A DNA stretch of 45,847 bases from Marinifilaceae bacterium (GTDB lineage Bacteria > Bacteroidota > Bacteroidia > Bacteroidales > Marinifilaceae), in assembly GCA_016744515.1 (NCBI GenBank), contig JADGEF010000009.1, positions 1-45,847 of the forward strand. Reading direction: 5' to 3'. Shown here in pieces: positions 8,644 to 17,845 of this stretch. The translations under genes and the position numbers were made by a program. Every line of letters begins with the position of its first letter. Within the stretch, counting starts at the first letter, position 1. The notes under the pieces are model-generated. The model worked only from the letters and a program-made list of their open reading frames with translations. It did no database searches and had not been told where the DNA came from.

Positions 8644-9921
8644 TTAGTCGTTTTGTTTAATTGCTTCGGTATGTGTGAAAGGTACAAGATAAGCGGCCAA
8701 AATTGCTGGTATAGTGGCCACCAGTACCAATATGAAAAATATTTTATAACCTAATAAATCGCTCAAATAACCGCTTAAAGCAGCTGGAATCATAAAGCCA
8801 AGATTCATAATTCCCGAAGCGAAAGCATAATGTGCCGTCTTATATTTACCTGGAGCTATTTGCTGCATCATAAATAATATTAGACCAACAAAACCAAATC
8901 CGTATCCGAAATATTCAACGGTTACACCTCCAATAATAAATAAAATATTTTCGGGCTGATAAAATGCAAAAATAGCATAAACCACAAACGGAATGTTAAA
9001 TATAAATGCGAGAGGAAGCAATGCTTTTTTAAGTCCTAATTTAGCAATAAAATTACCGCCTAATATTGAGCCTGAAATAAAAGCAATAGCACCAAAGCCC
9101 ATTACCACCGATACCGATTGATTTGATAAGCCCAAGCCTCCATCTATCTTCTCGGCGACAAGAAAGAGTGGAGATATTTTCATGGCAAAACCTTCGGCAA
9201 AGCGATATAGAATAATAAAAGCGACAGACCAGATGATATTCTTTTTTTTAAAGAAAGTGCTTATTACTTCAACAGTGGCATTGATCGCTTCTTTTGCTGT
9301 TTTTTTTGTACTCGATTTTTTAGCAGATGGAAGCATGCGAGTATGATACATAGCTATAGCAAACATAACAGCAGCATAAATACCCATTACTACCATCCAA
9401 GCTTGTTTTAAGCCAATCTGTTTTTCAAGAGCTCCAGCAATAAATACAAAAACTGACAGAGAAATTACTTTGGCAACATTGAAGAATGCCCCCTGCCAAC
9501 CTATCCATTTCGATTGCTGTTCTGGCGATAGCACATTTATATAAATACCGTCGGCAGCTATGTCATGTGTTGCACCACTAATGGCAATTAGTCCCAATAT
9601 GGCAATTGTATAAGTGAAAAAATTGCTTAATGGCAATGCTAATGCAATTAGAGCAAAACAAATTCCTGTGAATAATTGCGTTGCAAGCACAAAGAACTTC
9701 CGAGTTTTATATATTTCTAAGAAAGGACTCCATAGCGGTTTCAGAGTCCAAGGAAGAATAACAATGGTAGTCCAAAAGGCAATGTCGGTATCCGAAATCC
9801 CCATATTTTTATACATTATTCCAGATGTGGCATTAACAGCCCAAAATGGTAATCCCATCGCAAAATATAATGTGGAGATCCAAAATATAGGGCTTTTCTT
9901 TATTGATTTAATTTCAGTCAT
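8644..9921 (-). CDS. MFS permease, AmpG-like, probable glycan-core transporter
   Basis: The 425-residue inner-membrane protein has about 12 hydrophobic helices. It opens with PIFWISTLYFAMGLPFWAVN and carries the cytoplasmic-loop motif LKPLWSPFLEIYKTRK and a conserved GATHDIAADG segment, typical of the AmpG-like branch of the major facilitator superfamily. AmpG transporters carry GlcNAc-containing muropeptides, so a GlcNAc-containing disaccharide or trisaccharide from N-glycans is a reasonable cargo. The gene lies between a GH92 gene (60-bp gap) and the GH130 gene (32-bp gap), on the same strand. Together with the cytoplasmic GH130 it should form an import-and-phosphorolysis pair; this is inference. 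Confidence 0.85.
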   Translation of the reverse strand: MTEIKSIKKSPIFWISTLYFAMGLPFWAVNATSGIMYKNMGISDTDIAFWTTIVILPWTLKPLWSPFLEIYKTRKFFVLATQLFTGICFALIALALPLSNFFTYTIAILGLIAISGATHDIAADGIYINVLSPEQQSKWIGWQGAFFNVAKVISLSVFVFIAGALEKQIGLKQAWMVVMGIYAAVMFAIAMYHTRMLPSAKKSSTKKTAKEAINATVEVISTFFKKKNIIWSVAFIILYRFAEGFAMKISPLFLVAEKIDGGLGLSNQSVSVVMGFGAIAFISGSILGGNFIAKLGLKKALLPLAFIFNIPFVVYAIFAFYQPENILFIIGGVTVEYFGYGFGFVGLILFMMQQIAPGKYKTAHYAFASGIMNLGFMIPAALSGYLSDLLGYKIFFILVLVATIPAILAAYLVPFTHTEAIKQND

Positions 9922-9981
9922 TATTAGTATAACATTATTAAAATTTGAATAGTTTACAGAGCTTTAATTACTTGTTTGATT

Positions 9982-12219
9982 TTATTTTTTGAGAAAGAAT
10001 TCCAATCTTCCTCCTTTGGTAATTTTGTTGTGACTAATGAAATATGAAGGGTGTTTTTTACCATTCCAAATTATTTTTTCAATGAGATGGTCGTTATCAT
10101 TTTTCTTATGACTGATGATTTCCAGTTTTTCACCCTGATAATAATTAGGATCCAATTGAATGGTGATTTTATCGAATACAGGACTGGTAATTGCATAATT
10201 CATATTTCCTGGACAAACAGGGTATAACCCCATCATACTATAAATAAGCCAAGCGGATAGCGTACCACAATCGTCGTTCCCAGGTATTCCATCAGGTGAG
10301 TTCTTGTAATGTGTATCAATCAAATTTCGAACTGTCTTTTGTGTTCGCCACTCTTCTCCTTTTACAAAATTGAATAGGTAGGGGTAGTGAATATCGGGTT
10401 CGTTGGCCATATCGAACAAATCTTCATCGAAAACTTTTTGTAGTTTGTTTATAAATGCCTTATCACCGCCCATTAGTTTGCTTAAGCCTTTGATATCATG
10501 TGGTACACAAAAAGCATATTGCCAAGCTGTTCCTTCATGAAAGCCTGGAGATGGTTCAAAGTTTTCACCTTGTTTTGGCTTGAAATTTTTAAGGAATTGT
10601 CCATTTGCCAATTTAGGACGAAACATCTGAAATTCTGTATCGTAATAGTTTTTGTAAGCCAAAGATTGTTTTATAAATTTTTTGTAATCGTCTTTTTTAT
10701 CAAGAGCTTTTGCGAATTGAGCCAAATTCCAATCTGCAATATAATACTCCAAGGCATGAGATACTGAATTGTCAAATTCTTCTTTTAATGGTACATAACC
10801 TTCTGCTAAATAATGATCGATATCTGGACGTAGCTTATTATTCTTTCCTTCTGTTGTTGCTGATTTATACATGGCCTCATAGGCTGTTTCCACATCGAAA
10901 TCTTTTAGTCCTCGTAAGTAAGTATCTACAATTACTGGGATTGCAGGATCTCCTTCCATTACATAAGTTTCACGGCTATTTAGTTCCCATTTTGGCAACC
11001 AGCCACTTTCCTTATACATATCAGTCATGGAACGAACCATATCCAATTGCTCATTGGGGTATACAAGCGACATAAGTGGGTGGTAATTGCGATAAGTATC
11101 CCATAATGAGAATACAGTGTATCGATTACAATCTTTCGATTCTTTAATCTCGAAGGATTCCATGGCTGGATATTGCCCATTGACATCGTTGATGATATTA
11201 GGATGAATTTGAGTGTGATAAAGAGCTGTGTAAAAGATTGTTTTTTGATCATCAGTTCCGCCTTCTACTTGTATTCTCGATAAGGCTTCATGCCAATCTC
11301 CAGAAGCTTGTTTTCTGGTTTTTTCAAAATCAAATTGATTAGATTCAGTATCTAAGTTGAGTCTGGCATTGGCTATGCTAACATACGATACACCTATTTC
11401 GACAACAATTTGTTCATTGGCTTTGGTGTTGAATGAGAAGTAAGCGCCAACATCGTTACCCATTATTTTATCTTGATAGTTTTTGTAGTACTTGTATTGA
11501 CCACTGGTTTGGCTCCATGCAGCTTCTGCTTGCATTTTAGGCATCTTTTTCCATGTTCCAAATGTCTCTGCAGGTTTATTAAAACGAGCTACAAAATAGA
11601 CCAAACGTTCCGATCCATCGTTATAACAGAAGCTTCCAGTCATTCTCGAACCTTCTATTTCCTGATTGTTTACGATGTGAATCATGGCGCCAGTTTCATT
11701 GGTTAATCCAAGTCCTAAATTCAGAAGGATATTCGATTTGCCTTCAGGAAAAGTAAAGCGACTGATACCAGTTCTTTGCGTAGCACTTACTTCCGATTTA
11801 ATATTGTATTTGCTTAGGTGGGTTTTATAATATCCAGGTTCAGCTTCTTGTTTTTCTATTAATGATCCGTATTCTTTAGGATCGGCATTAACTTTACCAG
11901 TTGTGGGCATTAAAATGATCACCCCCAAATCAGGACAGCCCACGCCACTTAAGTTTACATGCGAAAATCCGGTTAAATACGAATTCTCTGAAGAGTAGGG
12001 GGTAGACCACCAGCGAGCATCCTTGTCGAAGGTATTTTTGTCAGATCCCGATACATTAAATGGTGTTACCGAGACCATTCCCCGAGGCACTATTGCTCCA
12101 GGATTTGTTGTGCCAAAATTACTTGATCCTATAAATGGATTTACATGCTCTACATATTGGGCAAAACTTCCAATATGTATAAAGAGCAAAATAAAGAAGC
12201 TTATAATATTTCTCATCAT
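9982..12219 (-). CDS. GH92 alpha-mannosidase (NEPDIHYPY variant)
   Basis: This 745-residue secreted calcium-dependent exo-alpha-mannosidase of GH92 has a cleavable signal peptide ending near SFAQ. Family landmarks are YVEHVNPFIGS, GFSHVNLSGVGC, FSLWDTYRNYHPL, HEGTAWQY (Glu562 at the expected catalytic acid position), GNDDCGTLSAW and MGLYPVCPG. The loop that reads HGNxP in the other two paralogues here is NEPDIHYPYLF. It lacks the SPW and HE residues associated with alpha-1,2 specificity, so another linkage is likely, but which one cannot be read from the sequence. The gene is followed by the permease and GH130 genes and preceded by GH125, all on the same strand. Confidence 0.93.
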   Translation of the reverse strand: MMRNIISFFILLFIHIGSFAQYVEHVNPFIGSSNFGTTNPGAIVPRGMVSVTPFNVSGSDKNTFDKDARWWSTPYSSENSYLTGFSHVNLSGVGCPDLGVIILMPTTGKVNADPKEYGSLIEKQEAEPGYYKTHLSKYNIKSEVSATQRTGISRFTFPEGKSNILLNLGLGLTNETGAMIHIVNNQEIEGSRMTGSFCYNDGSERLVYFVARFNKPAETFGTWKKMPKMQAEAAWSQTSGQYKYYKNYQDKIMGNDVGAYFSFNTKANEQIVVEIGVSYVSIANARLNLDTESNQFDFEKTRKQASGDWHEALSRIQVEGGTDDQKTIFYTALYHTQIHPNIINDVNGQYPAMESFEIKESKDCNRYTVFSLWDTYRNYHPLMSLVYPNEQLDMVRSMTDMYKESGWLPKWELNSRETYVMEGDPAIPVIVDTYLRGLKDFDVETAYEAMYKSATTEGKNNKLRPDIDHYLAEGYVPLKEEFDNSVSHALEYYIADWNLAQFAKALDKKDDYKKFIKQSLAYKNYYDTEFQMFRPKLANGQFLKNFKPKQGENFEPSPGFHEGTAWQYAFCVPHDIKGLSKLMGGDKAFINKLQKVFDEDLFDMANEPDIHYPYLFNFVKGEEWRTQKTVRNLIDTHYKNSPDGIPGNDDCGTLSAWLIYSMMGLYPVCPGNMNYAITSPVFDKITIQLDPNYYQGEKLEIISHKKNDNDHLIEKIIWNGKKHPSYFISHNKITKGGRLEFFLKK

Positions 12220-12272
12220 TTTATTTGTTACTCAATATAGACCAATTAAATTATTGGATATTAAATTATTTT

Positions 12273-13703
12273 TTAGATCGAGGATAGGATATGTGGTTTC
12301 TCGTTATAAATTTTTAGAATTAATTCACCGAATAGGGTATTAGCCCAAGCAAACCATGAGCGAGAGAATTTTTCAGGATTGTCTTTATGGAATGTTTCGT
12401 GCATAAAACCTGTTCCTGCATGAGTTTTAATAAGCATAGTAAGGCATTTTTTAATTTCCTTTTCATCAGTTGATGTCATTGCTCGCATAATAATACTCAT
12501 TGGCCAAATCATATCGGCACCCACATGAGGACCGCCTACACCTTCAGCAGTTTTACCTTTAAAGAACCAAGGGTTGTTTTCACTTAAAACAAATTTCCGT
12601 GTATTTTTATAGATAGGATTATCTAAATCCATGGCTCCTAAGTAGGGTAACGAGAGCAAATTTGGAATGTTTGCATCATCCATAAACATTTTATTACCAA
12701 AACCATCTGCTTCAAAAGCAATTGTCTTTCCGTAGCTAAGATGATCGCTAATTGCAAATTTTTCAAGTGCGACTTCCACTTCTTTGGCAAGAGTTTTAGC
12801 TTCTTGTGCTAATTGTGATTTAATACCCAATGCATTAAGCATTTCGGACATTTGCTTTAAGGATATTACCGCAAAGTAATTTGAGGGAATAAGAAATGGA
12901 AATAGAGTGGCGTCGTCTGATGGGCGAAAGGATGAAACAATTAAGCCAACAGGATTAATTGGGTTACCATAGCCCACACCAGGTAAATTATCATAGAATC
13001 GATCGGTAACTCTTAAGAATGAATAGGAACCCTTATTTGTTTTTCGTTGCTGATCTTTAAAGGTATCAACTACAATTTGCATTGCATTTTGCCAGTTAGA
13101 ATCGAAACATGAGGTATCGCCAGTTGATTTCCAATAATGATAAGCTAAACGAATGGGATAGCATAGAGAATCTATTTCCCATTTACGTTCGTAAATTTCA
13201 GGTTTCATATCAGTTACATCGGTATTCCAATGTCCATTTTGAACCTTATCGAAATTAAAGGCATTGGCAAATGGATCAATATTAATGCATTTGGCTTGAC
13301 GGTTAATTAAGCCTCTAAATAATTTTTTAAGATCAGAATCACCTTTTACCAAGGGGAGATAAGGCCACACTTGAGCTGTTGAATCACGTAACCACATGGC
13401 ATCAATATCACCCGTAATGACGAATGAATCGGGTTTCCCATCAATTACTGAATATTTTACTGTTGTGTCTAAAGTGTTAGGGAAACAGTTTTCGAACATC
13501 CATGCCAACTCTTTATTGGCAATGGCTTTTTTGACCTTTTTAATGGTATTATCAACCGTTTTACTTACAAAATGACGTTTGCTAATTTCAGGGCGGTTTG
13601 ATATATATTTTAAGTTCTTATAGCTAGCAAAACTTGGTGTGCCTGCCAGCATGATGCCTCCAGTAAAGAGAAGTGAGTTTTTAAGAAAATTACGTCTTTT
13701 CAT
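12273..13703 (-). CDS. GH125 exo-alpha-1,6-mannosidase
   Basis: This is a metal-independent exo-alpha-1,6-mannosidase of GH125 (formerly DUF1237), about 476 residues. It matches the family at WLRDSTAQVWPYLP, GHWNTDVTDMKPEIYERKW, VSSFRPSDD (Asp263/264, one of them the probable general acid), GVGGPHVG and FMHETFHKDNP (Glu436, probable base), ending with FSRSWFAWAN. The frame extends upstream to a TTG at 13742, but the ATG at 13703 is the better start because it opens directly into MKRRNFLKNSLLF, a twin-arginine-like signal followed by a hydrophobic core. The enzyme is therefore expected in the periplasm. GH125 removes the alpha-1,6 branch that GH92 enzymes handle poorly, which fits the three neighbouring GH92 genes. 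Confidence 0.93.
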   Translation of the reverse strand: MKRRNFLKNSLLFTGGIMLAGTPSFASYKNLKYISNRPEISKRHFVSKTVDNTIKKVKKAIANKELAWMFENCFPNTLDTTVKYSVIDGKPDSFVITGDIDAMWLRDSTAQVWPYLPLVKGDSDLKKLFRGLINRQAKCINIDPFANAFNFDKVQNGHWNTDVTDMKPEIYERKWEIDSLCYPIRLAYHYWKSTGDTSCFDSNWQNAMQIVVDTFKDQQRKTNKGSYSFLRVTDRFYDNLPGVGYGNPINPVGLIVSSFRPSDDATLFPFLIPSNYFAVISLKQMSEMLNALGIKSQLAQEAKTLAKEVEVALEKFAISDHLSYGKTIAFEADGFGNKMFMDDANIPNLLSLPYLGAMDLDNPIYKNTRKFVLSENNPWFFKGKTAEGVGGPHVGADMIWPMSIIMRAMTSTDEKEIKKCLTMLIKTHAGTGFMHETFHKDNPEKFSRSWFAWANTLFGELILKIYNEKPHILSSI

Positions 13704-13759
13704 AATTGTATTTTTATCGGTATTCGATTTTGAAATTTTCAAAAGGAATAAAATTTATA

Positions 13760-16060
13760 TTATTGAACGATAATTTCATCAATAAAAATAAAAGTCCCTA
13801 TATTTTTACGTTTGGGACAATTTGCCACTACTCTTAAATATTTGCAACTTATTGCGTCAAAATTCACAGTTAATTGAGCCACTTCAACATTGCCATTAGT
13901 TTTATTTTCTTTGGTTTTAGTATTACGCCATTTTTTTATTAATTGATAATTCTCTCCATCATTCGATATTGAGATTTCAATAGCATTCGGAAAATAAATG
14001 CTCGAAGGTTTATCTGAGATACAATTTAATGTGACGTTGGTAATTACTTCTGAGTTGTCAAATTCAATGGTAGCATCTAAATTGATATCTAAAAATCCTA
14101 GCCATTTTCCATTTCCCCAAATGTTACCACCATTATTTAGGTCGAGCAAAGTTTTAGGACCTTGCGCCGAGTATTTAGCATGTGGCAAGTTTTTTAAGCT
14201 TATTTTACAGGCTCTAGCTTTGTGTATAAGAGCTGTTTTTGTTTCAATATCGCTAAATGTATTTGAATTTATTACCGATATAGCTTTTACGATGGTCGTA
14301 GAATCTAAAGCCAATGGCGATTTATATAAGAATCCATTTTTTATGCTGGGAATACTACCATCAATTGTATAGTAAATATTGGTTTCAAATTCAGTTTCAA
14401 TAGTTACAATTAGTTTTTTACTTATCGTGTCTACTTTTGTTGTAATTATGGGGCGATAGGCACTAAATGAACAGTTGATTCCTTGTTTGTAATACTCTTG
14501 GCATTTTTTATCGGCTGATATATGAAATCTATCCCACGATTTGTTTTTCTCTTGTGTCCAAGCATTTTCTGCTAAAGCAAATAGGCGAGGGAAAAGCATA
14601 TATTCAACATTTTCAGGTTTTTTCATGTGCTCAGTCCAAATACAGCCCTGTAAACCTAAAATTTGAGGGAGAAAATTTGGATCGATATTTTGGGTCGGGT
14701 TTAAATCGTATACCTGACGGAGTGGTGTATACCCTCCCCAAGCAGAAGGTTCGTGTATGCTGCTACTTTGATAGTGATCGAAATAATAAGAGGTTCCTGT
14801 TGCTAATACTGTTGGGTGTCCTTTTTTAAGTATATTTTCGAATTCTTTAATTCCTCCCCAGTACATAATATTTGCTGATGGCGACAATTTGCCTTCTAAA
14901 ATCTCATGCCAGCCCATTAGTTTACGACCTTTTGATAAAATATATTTGTCGAAATGATTGATGAAATAGCTTTGTAAACCTTTCTCGTCGAATTTATTTT
15001 TTGACATTAATTTTTGACAGTTGGCACATTTTTTCCAATTGCTTTTATTCACTTCATCGCCTCCTATATGTATATATTCCGAGGGAAAAAGTTCAATAAT
15101 CTCATCGAGCACATCCTCCAATAACTGATAGCTTTTGGGGTTTGAGGCACAATACACGCCAATATTATCTAAGCTTTTATTTTTTTTGTCTTTGCAAACT
15201 AAATCGGGGTAACAGTTAAATACGATTTCAGAATGTCCAGGTAGCTCTATTTCTGGTAAAATAGTTACATAGCGTTCTTGTGCATATTTTACAATCTCTT
15301 TAACTTCTTGCTGAGAATAAAAACCACCATATTTTGATCGGTTATCCCCCTCTCTCCAAGCTTCAATATCTTTCCAAACTTTATCAGGATCTTTAACGAC
15401 TCTCCAAGCGCCAATATTTGTTAATTCGGGATGTGATTTAATTTCGATTCTCCAGCCAGTTCCATCAACCAAGTGCCAATGAAAAACGTTCATTTTATTC
15501 ATGGCTAAATAATCGATATAATCTTTTATAAATGAAGTTGGCATAAAGTGTCGCGATACATCTAAATGCATACCCCTCCACTGAAATCGAGGTGCATCAT
15601 TAATTGTAATAGCAGGAATTTCTACTGTTTTGTTGTCGGAAACCGAGAACAATTGAATTAAGCTTTGTATGCCATAAAACAGACCTGATTCTGATGACGC
15701 TTTTATTGTAACCGAGTTTGCGCTACAATTTAGCTCATAGCCTTCATTGGCAATGTTTAGTGCATTGTTTAATACGAAATGTATTGTGTTGGGTTTACAA
15801 GTATCTGATATTTTTATTTTTAAATTGTGATTGAAATAAGGTGCTAATTTTGAGTTTAAACGAGTTACTATAGTTTGAGCTTGCTTAGAATTTGCCGTTA
15901 GACTTGTTTGTGTATTTATCGTAAATGTGCCTTTATCTTTTTGTACATTATTGGGATAAGGTACGATGTTAACATCCAATGATTTGTTTTCATTAGAAGC
16001 ACATGATATAAAAAATAAGCAAGTAATTAAGGCAAGAAAAAAGAGATGTAAATGTCTCAT
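13760..16060 (-). CDS. GH20 beta-N-acetylhexosaminidase lipoprotein
   Basis: This 766-residue lipoprotein (lipobox FISC near residue 20) removes terminal beta-linked GlcNAc/GalNAc. Domain order is: GH20b N-terminal domain (about 30-150); GH20 TIM barrel (about 155-500) with FQWRGMHLDVSRHFMP, FHWHLVDGTGWR, ILPEIELPGH and the catalytic pair Asp335-Glu336 in HIGGDEV; a chitobiase-type C-terminal domain (about 540-605, YYTIDGSIPS); and an F5/8 type C-like carbohydrate-binding domain (about 620-766). In this locus it would remove antennary GlcNAc and split the chitobiose left after mannose removal. It lies 56 bp before the GH125 start and 45 bp after the PNGase F-like gene. Confidence 0.94.
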   Translation of the reverse strand: MRHLHLFFLALITCLFFISCASNENKSLDVNIVPYPNNVQKDKGTFTINTQTSLTANSKQAQTIVTRLNSKLAPYFNHNLKIKISDTCKPNTIHFVLNNALNIANEGYELNCSANSVTIKASSESGLFYGIQSLIQLFSVSDNKTVEIPAITINDAPRFQWRGMHLDVSRHFMPTSFIKDYIDYLAMNKMNVFHWHLVDGTGWRIEIKSHPELTNIGAWRVVKDPDKVWKDIEAWREGDNRSKYGGFYSQQEVKEIVKYAQERYVTILPEIELPGHSEIVFNCYPDLVCKDKKNKSLDNIGVYCASNPKSYQLLEDVLDEIIELFPSEYIHIGGDEVNKSNWKKCANCQKLMSKNKFDEKGLQSYFINHFDKYILSKGRKLMGWHEILEGKLSPSANIMYWGGIKEFENILKKGHPTVLATGTSYYFDHYQSSSIHEPSAWGGYTPLRQVYDLNPTQNIDPNFLPQILGLQGCIWTEHMKKPENVEYMLFPRLFALAENAWTQEKNKSWDRFHISADKKCQEYYKQGINCSFSAYRPIITTKVDTISKKLIVTIETEFETNIYYTIDGSIPSIKNGFLYKSPLALDSTTIVKAISVINSNTFSDIETKTALIHKARACKISLKNLPHAKYSAQGPKTLLDLNNGGNIWGNGKWLGFLDINLDATIEFDNSEVITNVTLNCISDKPSSIYFPNAIEISISNDGENYQLIKKWRNTKTKENKTNGNVEVAQLTVNFDAISCKYLRVVANCPKRKNIGTFIFIDEIIVQ

Positions 16061-16105
16061 TTGATTTATGTATCGTATCCAATATTTATTGGATATGGTT
16101 TATTA

Positions 16106-17776
16106 TTATTTATTTCCAACTAAAATTCCCGAAACACTCCAGTGATTAAAGCTACTGCCTTCGTCATCGCCCTGATCAATAGTTACTTTAATTGTATGTG
16201 TTCCCTTGTCTAAATTATTTAAAGGAATATAAAAAGGTTGTGTTAGAGTAGCTGGACACCAATTCGATCGACTTAAATCTGAACTTGATAAACCGTTGCC
16301 AAAGTTACCCGAAGATGGATTCGACATGCGGTATGTTGCACAATCGCTACGCCATGGTGTATGTTTGAAAACCAATTTATTATCAATAAATATCTGATTG
16401 AGTTTGGGAATAAATTCGTCGCCATTTCCCCATCCACCATGTCCAGTTGTTGTAAATAGTAATTGTGGGTTTTTAATATCAGTAGTCATATTAAATTCCA
16501 TACTTAGGGTGTCGTTTTTGAACATGCGACCATAATTTTGACCTGAGGCTTCCATTATATTTAAAGTGTAGAATAAGGGTTTAATAAATTTCTTCTTAGG
16601 CGGATTATTTTCAAAAGGAGGGTAGTAGTTTAAGTCCAAACTTACTTTATGTCCCCCTTTATCGTAGTTGCCAATAAAAACACCAATCCATAATTCTTTT
16701 TTATCCATGGAAATAAGTTCGGTGATTTCTTGTTTATAAACGACTGAGTCTTGCCAGTTATAATTATTAATGGGACGTTTGTTGTTAAAATAGCCAACAC
16801 CAAACGAAGTGAAGAATCTCATTAACTCTATGGGAACAGTATAATTATTGGTACTGATTACGCCTTGATATTCTGTGCCCTTATTATCCATATAAATGGG
16901 TAATTCTTTTAGACCATTTTTTAAAGCTGCTAATATCGATTTTTTATTATCATCAGCAAGGGTAAATACACAACCTGTTCTGTCGTAAGCATCGCCATTG
17001 GACCAATTTGTTAATGTTATAAATACGTTTCCATTGGGATTAAGCTTTGGTAATTTTACTTTTTTCAGAATAATAGTTCCCTTTGAAAAATGGTAAGTGT
17101 GGTTAATTATTTCTTTTTTAGGGTTTATAATATCATCTTGAAAATTTATTTGTTCCTTATGAAACACAGGAATTGTGACATATCGTGATTTAATAATAAG
17201 TTCACGATAACGAGCCTGACTTATGGGAGGAATATTTTTTTGAGGGTAATGCATATAGCCTTTTTCATGATCGATAGATTTCGCCAAAAGGGTGTAATTT
17301 CCATTTGCCACATATTTAAGTATCAGTCCGTTTTCTATTATGGCAGATAGGGATGGAGATGCTTTAAATTTGGTTTTGGTGGTATACCAAACATCTATTC
17401 TGTTTGAGAATATAACAAAGCTGGCCTTTTGACACTGGTAACCAAGTATTGTTAGTTTTTTATTACTTGCAGTGGCTTTCGATAACTCAGAAAAAGGGCG
17501 TATTTGTTTGTATTGTGTAGAATCAATATCAAGAACTTTGACAACTGATTTTGTATTATAATCAATAAAAGAATTTTCTATTTTCGATGTGCTTGATAAT
17601 TTAACAATTCCATTTGCACAGGTTAGTACAATTCCTTTACTGGGAATTAATTTACCTCTGTTGAATTGTTCGTAGGTTATTTTCACTAATTTTTCTTTCT
17701 TATTTGTCTTTTTTAAGGCAAATGATGAAAGAGAAATTAATAGACAAAATACAAATAATAGTGTTTTAATTTTCAT
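16106..17776 (-). CDS. PNGase F-like peptide:N-glycosidase with extra N-terminal domain
   Basis: This secreted 556-residue enzyme (signal peptide ending near SSFA) is expected to hydrolyse the bond between Asn and the first GlcNAc. The C-terminal half matches PNGase F: GDAYDRTGC with Asp265 aligning to the essential Asp60 of Elizabethkingia PNGase F, TTGHGGWGNGDEF with Glu454 aligning to Glu206, and DLSRSNWCPATLT. No clear equivalent of Glu118 is seen (IGVFIGNYDKGG in its place). Residues about 24-190 form an added domain. Its ILGYQCQKA, IDVWYT and NGLILKY segments resemble GLPGLI-family proteins, and it may equal the bowl-like domain of type II PNGase F. Type II enzymes accept core alpha-1,3-fucosylated glycans, which would fit the GH29 gene. 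Its place between GH20 and GH92 supports N-glycan use. Confidence 0.88.
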   Translation of the reverse strand: MKIKTLLFVFCLLISLSSFALKKTNKKEKLVKITYEQFNRGKLIPSKGIVLTCANGIVKLSSTSKIENSFIDYNTKSVVKVLDIDSTQYKQIRPFSELSKATASNKKLTILGYQCQKASFVIFSNRIDVWYTTKTKFKASPSLSAIIENGLILKYVANGNYTLLAKSIDHEKGYMHYPQKNIPPISQARYRELIIKSRYVTIPVFHKEQINFQDDIINPKKEIINHTYHFSKGTIILKKVKLPKLNPNGNVFITLTNWSNGDAYDRTGCVFTLADDNKKSILAALKNGLKELPIYMDNKGTEYQGVISTNNYTVPIELMRFFTSFGVGYFNNKRPINNYNWQDSVVYKQEITELISMDKKELWIGVFIGNYDKGGHKVSLDLNYYPPFENNPPKKKFIKPLFYTLNIMEASGQNYGRMFKNDTLSMEFNMTTDIKNPQLLFTTTGHGGWGNGDEFIPKLNQIFIDNKLVFKHTPWRSDCATYRMSNPSSGNFGNGLSSSDLSRSNWCPATLTQPFYIPLNNLDKGTHTIKVTIDQGDDEGSSFNHWSVSGILVGNK

Positions 17777-17845
17777 TGGTATATTCTTTTTAGTCTGTTA
17801 AAAACAGACTGTTGTGTTCGAGTTTTACAGCCTGATTTTAAAATT

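Noticed and set aside
13704..13742. Upstream TTG start for GH125
   Set aside because: It would place 13 polar residues before a Tat-like signal; the ATG at 13703 gives a normal exported protein.
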